Shown piece by piece: positions 60,401 to 64,000 of a DNA stretch of 64,000 bases. The translations under genes and the position numbers were made by a program. This DNA comes from an uncultured Myxococcales bacterium. Its GTDB lineage: Bacteria > Myxococcota_A > Polyangia > Polyangiales > Polyangiaceae. How positions within the stretch are numbered: the first letter of the stretch is position 1; each line of letters begins with the position of its first letter. The notes under the pieces are model-generated. The model was not told where the DNA came from, did no database searches, and was given only the letters and a program-made list of their open reading frames with translations. The stretch lies in the NCBI GenBank assembly GCA_937872925.1, contig CALMUT010000371.1, forward strand, positions 1 to 64,000, read 5' to 3'.

Positions 60401-62747
60401 CTGCCAAGTCCTGGAAACGGCCCAGCTTCGCGAGCACTCGGTCGGCCCCGCGCAGGGCATCGAGGTTGTTGGCGTCCGCCGCCAGCACGGCGTCGTAGCG
60501 ACGCATGGCTTCCCCATCGTCTTTGAGCCGCGTTTCGTAGATCTCTGCCAGATGGCACAGCACCCGGGATTGGTCCTCTCCGCGAGAGGCATCCGCGCGC
60601 CGTTCGAGCAGCTTCACGTATTCCCCGAAGTCTCCACTGCGCTCGTAGATCTTCGCCAGGGCGTCACTGGCGCGCTGGTGCCCCGGGTCTTCGGCGAGAA
60701 CCTGTTGGTACAAGTCGCGCGCGCGACCCGCGTCGCTCATTTGCACTTCCAGGATTTCCGCGGCTTCGGCCCGGAAATCTCGGCCGCGTTCGGGGGTCGG
60801 CGCGGCGTCTGCGCGGCGTGTGAGCACCAGAACCAGCTCCGGCCATTGCTGGGCCTTGCGATAGATTTGGGTCATGCCCTCGAGGGCCTCGTCGTTCGCG
60901 GGATCCGTGCCGATCACGGCCTGGTAGCAAGGCAGTGCCAGATCGAGACGCGCCACCTGGTCGCCGTACCAGTGACCCATGCGATTGAAGAGCGCGTTCT
61001 TGGCTTCTTGTGGCAGGTCGTCTTGTAGCGTGGCCTCGGCGCAGGTCGAGAGCACCTCGCCCCAAGTCTCCGGCTTCGCCAGTCGTTCGATCTCTTCGGC
61101 GTAGCTGCTGTCTTGGGGCGCTTCGGTGAAGGCCTGGGTGTACGCCACCAGCGCTTGATCCTTGTCGTCGAGTTCAGCCGCGTACAGGCGACCAATTTCA
61201 GCGAGGGCACGGGCGCGTTCGCCGCGGCTTTCCGCCTGCTCACTGCGCGCCAGCAGCATCTCGACGAGTTCTTCGAATTTGCCGAGTTGCTTGCGCACGT
61301 CTTCGAGCGCCGTCAGCGCGATCTCGTCGCTGGGGTCGAGCTCGACTAGCAACGCATAGGCCTGTTCCGCCTTCTCGGCGTCCTTGGCAGAGTGCTCGTA
61401 CAAACGCGCTGCACGGAACAAGAGGCCCTTCTTGGCTTCGCGCTTTTCCTTGCTTTCCGCGATATCCAAAGTGTCCGCGGCCATCGAAAAGGCCTCGGCG
61501 ACCCGCGCCGCGTCGGCGCCTTCTTCGACTGCGGCTTCCAATGCAATCGCGGCATCGTCGTCTTCCGGATCCGTCACCAAGGCGCCGATGCGGGAGTCCA
61601 GCTCCGCGTCCGTGATCTTCTTTTCTTTCCGCTGGACGGACGCGCGGCCCATGATCTCCAGGGCTTCGAGCAGCGCGGTGGCGTCCTTGGGTCGCTTCTC
61701 GGGGTCCTTGTCCAGCATCGACTGCACCCACTCGTCGATGTCCTTGGTGACCCAACCCCGGGGCGCAACGCTGCTCGGCGCAGGCGCCTGTTCCGTCAAG
61801 TGGCCGATGGCCGCCTTGATGGCGGTACCATCTCCGAATACGGGCTTGCCCGTGAGGATTTCGAAGAGCAGCGCGCCAAAGGAGTACACGTCGCTTTGGG
61901 GCGACGACGCCATGCCGCGGATCTGCTCCGGGGCGACGCTCTTCGGAGAACCAACGGTGGAAAACAGCTCGTTCTGGCCGTTGGCGCTGACCTTGGCGCG
62001 TGCCCGGAGGCGATCGGAGCCTGCGTCGAGGATGACGAGGTTCTGGCTGCCGTCGGGCTTGCGGAAGACGACGATGTTTTCGAGCCGGAGATCCCCGTGG
62101 GACAGGCGGCGCGCGTGGATGGCGCTGAGCGCCTCGAGCATGGCCTTGAGCAAGGGCCGCGCTTCGTTGATGTGCATGGGCCCTGTGCGCGCGATGCGCA
62201 CGGCCAAGGGCTGTCCGTCAACGTAGGCGTGGCTGATGGCGATGCGGTCGCCAATGGGGCCCGCATGGAGCTCCTTCGGCAGGCCGGGGTGAGCGATGGT
62301 GCCGACCAGGCGGCTGACGGTGAGGAACCGATGCAGGCCGCGCAAGTCGCGGGTTGCCTCGCGACGCAGCACCTTGATGCGATGGTCCGCGTCTCCCAGC
62401 CTCGCGAGGTAGGAGATGGCTAGACGCCCTTCGCCCAGTTTGCGCACGATCGTGAAGTCGCCCAGGGTGGCTCCACTGCGCAGCTCTTCATCGAAGGGCA
62501 GCCCGTTGACTCGGATCTGTCCGATCTTCGGATTCACCTCGGGCTTCGAAGCCAGCAGCGCGTCGCAGAGTGCTTCGACCGCGTCGACCTCGGCGCAGTG
62601 ATCGGTCAGCGCTTTGGCAAAGGAGCCCTTCGCCGCGGTGCCACCCACTTCATCCGGGTCGAAACCGAGCACGCTGCGTGACATTTGCAGGAGCTCTTCG
62701 AGTTCGAACAGGCGCTCTAGTTCGGCGCGAAGTATCTCGATGGACAT
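57426..62747 (-). CDS. Kinase-like/TPR fusion protein
   Basis: The 1,773-residue protein has three parts. An N-terminal Ser/Thr-kinase-like domain (about 93-365) has a weak G-loop (LGEGRLA), Lys125 at the ATP-lysine position, catalytic loop HGDLRLEN with Asp219 and Asn224, DAG (Asp241) in place of DFG, and APEQ with Glu274. Key residues remain but HRD is HGD and K is R, so activity is uncertain. Then about 1,100 residues of TPR-type helical repeats of about 110 residues follow, similar in style to the giant protein at 14064. A C-terminal 290-residue domain contains YYRPG and DLTADRAG segments reminiscent of M48 peptidases but with no HExxH. ATG 62747 is the start. No signal peptide. Confidence 0.85.
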   Translation of the reverse strand: MSIEILRAELERLFELEELLQMSRSVLGFDPDEVGGTAAKGSFAKALTDHCAEVDAVEALCDALLASKPEVNPKIGQIRVNGLPFDEELRSGATLGDFTIVRKLGEGRLAISYLARLGDADHRIKVLRREATRDLRGLHRFLTVSRLVGTIAHPGLPKELHAGPIGDRIAISHAYVDGQPLAVRIARTGPMHINEARPLLKAMLEALSAIHARRLSHGDLRLENIVVFRKPDGSQNLVILDAGSDRLRARAKVSANGQNELFSTVGSPKSVAPEQIRGMASSPQSDVYSFGALLFEILTGKPVFGDGTAIKAAIGHLTEQAPAPSSVAPRGWVTKDIDEWVQSMLDKDPEKRPKDATALLEALEIMGRASVQRKEKKITDAELDSRIGALVTDPEDDDAAIALEAAVEEGADAARVAEAFSMAADTLDIAESKEKREAKKGLLFRAARLYEHSAKDAEKAEQAYALLVELDPSDEIALTALEDVRKQLGKFEELVEMLLARSEQAESRGERARALAEIGRLYAAELDDKDQALVAYTQAFTEAPQDSSYAEEIERLAKPETWGEVLSTCAEATLQDDLPQEAKNALFNRMGHWYGDQVARLDLALPCYQAVIGTDPANDEALEGMTQIYRKAQQWPELVLVLTRRADAAPTPERGRDFRAEAAEILEVQMSDAGRARDLYQQVLAEDPGHQRASDALAKIYERSGDFGEYVKLLERRADASRGEDQSRVLCHLAEIYETRLKDDGEAMRRYDAVLAADANNLDALRGADRVLAKLGRFQDLAANLEKQIQLAATPRQKITLWERIAGIQDEEFLDHEKAAAAWEAILEIDSAHEGALSALVRHYRALDRWEDVAGLYERHIKLVAEPAHQLELTLALGRVLMEQVGATDRATVAYEKALELDPEHAGALEALARLRETAGDADAALSAIDALAEKAGTPEAKAEQYLRAARLLEGRGDRDRAIERYKLALDANPGDAGTSAALRGAYLARGDVNAAIKLLERELERTDGDRAKSKLAGELAMLLRDKLKDPKRSEEAAKRAISFDPTNIHGLMLLGDLAFESGRLLEAAKHFGALAGRAESLEKKDAVRVLVRYVDSLTQSGSTEDALAPMDTLLRIAPEDMEAFGRVAQVTFENGAPARAVDLYKDYLERFGKQLKAKDKALSLARYGEALRRCERWDEAQKALEEAADLDPSAALPLEALAGVCAGKGDWEGAIKIKTRHLDIADGDQRADLLIDIGDIASEHLNDRTRATKSYVAALEEKPEDRRLLTKLMQLYSEEKDWGKLVDVVLRLADFVEEPKQRAKYLQTAAIVCARQMGDVDRALEFYGRVLELDPKADKALSEAIELRKDKGDHRGVEKLLQRKLEHATAEKDKKVMLETFLELAELYEKHLNWPDRAIDALEAAQTLEPENRARAEHLGEMYARDPEKYLEKAVTSQHALMRQNPYRPESYKLLRRLYTEVKRADAAWNLCQALYVLNLAEPDEERFFKRMRAESAAPAAEALSDEEWITQLMHAGADPLLTSVFALIEPAILAARGQAFEQLGFDPRYAIDLTRHPYPMSQTLYYSAGVFGMEPPPTFQNTNDPGGLSFLHSYRPALVLGMAALAADVPPQAAAFIAGRHLSYYRPGLYVRQIVPSGTGLKSWLFAAIKLIAPQFPIAGELEGPVNEASAALNANLQGAARDQLARIVSKLLQSGAALDLKRWMAGVDLTADRAGFLLAHDLETAAEIIKASDEASSVVGGQERIKELVLFSVSEQYFQLRQKLKIAVDS

Positions 62748-63007
62748 GGTGTTCGCTTGGTCCTTGGTGATGCGGAGGGATTGCGCGGAAATGAAGGCGT
62801 CTATTCGAGTCCCCGCGCGCAGCTGCGCACGCTCGACAGGGCTCCCACGCTGAGGGGCTCGCATGATAGCCAAACGCGGGGCCGATTCCATACCGCTTCG
62901 GAGTCCGCCGACGCAATGTGTAAGTATCGGAAATGGAAGGGCTTTTGTCGCTGTTTTTGCGTGGGATTGGGCCCAGGGCAGCTCCCCGTGGCAGGCTGGG
63001 CTCCCTG

Positions 63008-63301
63008 ATGCGTGCCCGACAGGTCCTATTAGAGCGTGCTTTGCCGCTTTCCGTCCTCGCCCTGGCGCTGGTTTCCGTGCCCGTTCTCATCCTGTCGCCT
63101 ACGGGCTTTTCCCGCCTGGAAACCCTGAGACATGAGCGCACAAAGGCCGACCAAGAGGTGGCGGACCTCTCCGCGCAGGTGGACGAACTCCGCGCAGAGG
63201 TGGAACGTATCAAGCGGGACCCGGCGGCTGTGGAGCGGGTGGCGCGGGACGAGCTTGGCTTGATCCGCCAAACCGAAGTCGTGTTTCAGTTTCGGGAGTA
63301 G
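63008..63301 (+). CDS. ftsB: FtsB/DivIC-like septum protein
   Basis: The 97-residue protein has a short basic N-terminus, a transmembrane helix (about 11-30, LPLSVLALALVSVPVLIL), then a coiled coil (about 36-75) and a short C-terminal part (VARDELGLIRQTEVVFQF), the layout of FtsB/DivIC. It acts with FtsL and FtsQ in cell division; those genes are not adjacent. The start ATG 63008 is chosen because it keeps the basic-hydrophobic order. The gap 62748-63007 holds no gene and presumably divergent promoters. Confidence 0.75.
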   Translation: MRARQVLLERALPLSVLALALVSVPVLILSPTGFSRLETLRHERTKADQEVADLSAQVDELRAEVERIKRDPAAVERVARDELGLIRQTEVVFQFRE

Positions 63302-63316
63302 ACTCTTCGAAGCTGG

Positions 63317-64000
63317 ATGACGACGGAGCTCGGTAAGAAGCTACTGCTCGCTGAGCATGTGAATAGCCGCACGCTGGAAAGCGCGCTGTTCGACGCAGTC
63401 GACAAGCGTATCGCTTTGGTGCAGTCCCTCGCTGCGCGCGGGCGCGACGTTACCGCCATCGTCAACGAGGAGCTCGGGCGGAGCGATCTGGAGCTGCTGA
63501 ATTCAGCGACCGTGCACCCAGAGCTTGCACGGGAGCTTCCCGCCGGACTGTGTCAGCGCCTGCTGGCGTTTCCCATCGGTCGCCATCCAAGCACCGGCGT
63601 CGTGAGCGTCGCGGTGGTCGATGCGTTCGACACACACGCTGCTCGTGAAATCTCGTTTCACTTGGAAGCACCGGTACGTCGCTATCGCATCAGCCTGGAA
63701 CAGTTTTCGGCCGCCCTGGAACATTGGATCGACGAACTTGAGGCGGGTGCCGGTGGCCACACCCCCGCGTTCGGCACTGTGCTTGCGCGGCGCAAAAGCG
63801 TACCGCCGGTGCGGTTTTCGCTGCCGCCGCGGGTGGAGCGTTGGTCCGGCACGCCGCCTCCGCGCATCACCGAGAGCGAGCCGCCGCCATCCCAGCCGAT
63901 CCCGTTGGTCAGAAAGACGATGGAGGCCGCGAAGCGCCCGCGCAAGGACACCAACCCCGGCGTTGGCTCCGTTGCCCGCCCGCTGCTGGAAATCGACGCG
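63317..64000 (+). CDS. Protein with GspE N-terminal (MshEN-like) domain, partial
   Basis: The reading frame starts at ATG 63317, 15 bases after ftsB, and is open to the window end (228 codons). The first 150 residues resemble the GspE_N/MshEN domain (LGKKLLLAEHVNSRTLESAL, VNEELGRSDLELLNSATVHPEL, LLAFPIGRHPSTGVVSVAVVDAFD), which can bind cyclic di-GMP in some family members. A Pro/Arg-rich low-complexity stretch follows. The C-terminal part is missing, so an ATPase or regulatory fusion cannot be judged. Confidence 0.65.
   Translation, partial: MTTELGKKLLLAEHVNSRTLESALFDAVDKRIALVQSLAARGRDVTAIVNEELGRSDLELLNSATVHPELARELPAGLCQRLLAFPIGRHPSTGVVSVAVVDAFDTHAAREISFHLEAPVRRYRISLEQFSAALEHWIDELEAGAGGHTPAFGTVLARRKSVPPVRFSLPPRVERWSGTPPPRITESEPPPSQPIPLVRKTMEAAKRPRKDTNPGVGSVARPLLEIDA

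Overview
This window is GC-rich chromosomal DNA with long, densely packed genes. It looks like a member of the Myxococcota, probably class Polyangia. The supporting signs are lipoproteins with Gly/Ser/Asp-rich linkers after the lipid cysteine, very large TPR proteins, a kinase-TPR fusion, a type II secretion cluster with the GspN seen in delta-type bacteria, and a transglutaminase lipoprotein. The taxonomic call is an inference from gene content. I saw no rRNA, tRNA, insertion sequence, prophage or CRISPR array.

Region 1 (1-13.0 kb) is metabolic and housekeeping: thiD with a coupled hotdog-fold protein, a cysteine-rich lipoprotein, a PaaZ/BoxD-type aldehyde dehydrogenase, a minus-strand tetR / diiron protein / hydrolase unit with a palindrome over the tetR start, a lipoprotein, a membrane TPR protein, efp, and a minus-strand hbd-crt-lipoprotein group. 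Region 2 (13.1-26.9 kb) is dominated by an 11.3 kb gene for a TPR protein of about 3,780 residues, followed by a DUF374 acyltransferase and a class IV aminotransferase. Region 3 (27-41.8 kb) has a secreted beta-repeat protein, the minus-strand dnaX-recR-ridA group, a lipoprotein / seven-helix histidine kinase / bioA unit, a thioredoxin-like ferredoxin, an NtrC-type regulator, a two-domain polyphosphate:AMP phosphotransferase and a transglutaminase-like lipoprotein.

Region 4 (42.2-56.5 kb) is a complete-looking type II secretion operon, gspC-D-E-F-(gspG-like)-G-H-I-J-K-L-M-N, nearly all overlapping and preceded by a plausible sigma-54 promoter. It lacks a prepilin peptidase gene and carries an extra GspG-like protein without a prepilin cleavage site. 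Region 5 (56.6-64 kb) has a Cys-rich lipoprotein, a second large TPR protein carrying an N-terminal degenerate kinase domain, an FtsB/DivIC-like protein, and the start of a gene with a GspE N-terminal (MshEN-like) domain that runs off the window.

The type II system is the likely export route for proteins such as the transglutaminase. The giant TPR protein and the TPR-kinase share the same repeat style and look like lineage-specific scaffolds. Several genes lack a Shine-Dalgarno sequence but have a TANNNT element 6-9 bases before the start codon, which suggests leaderless transcripts.
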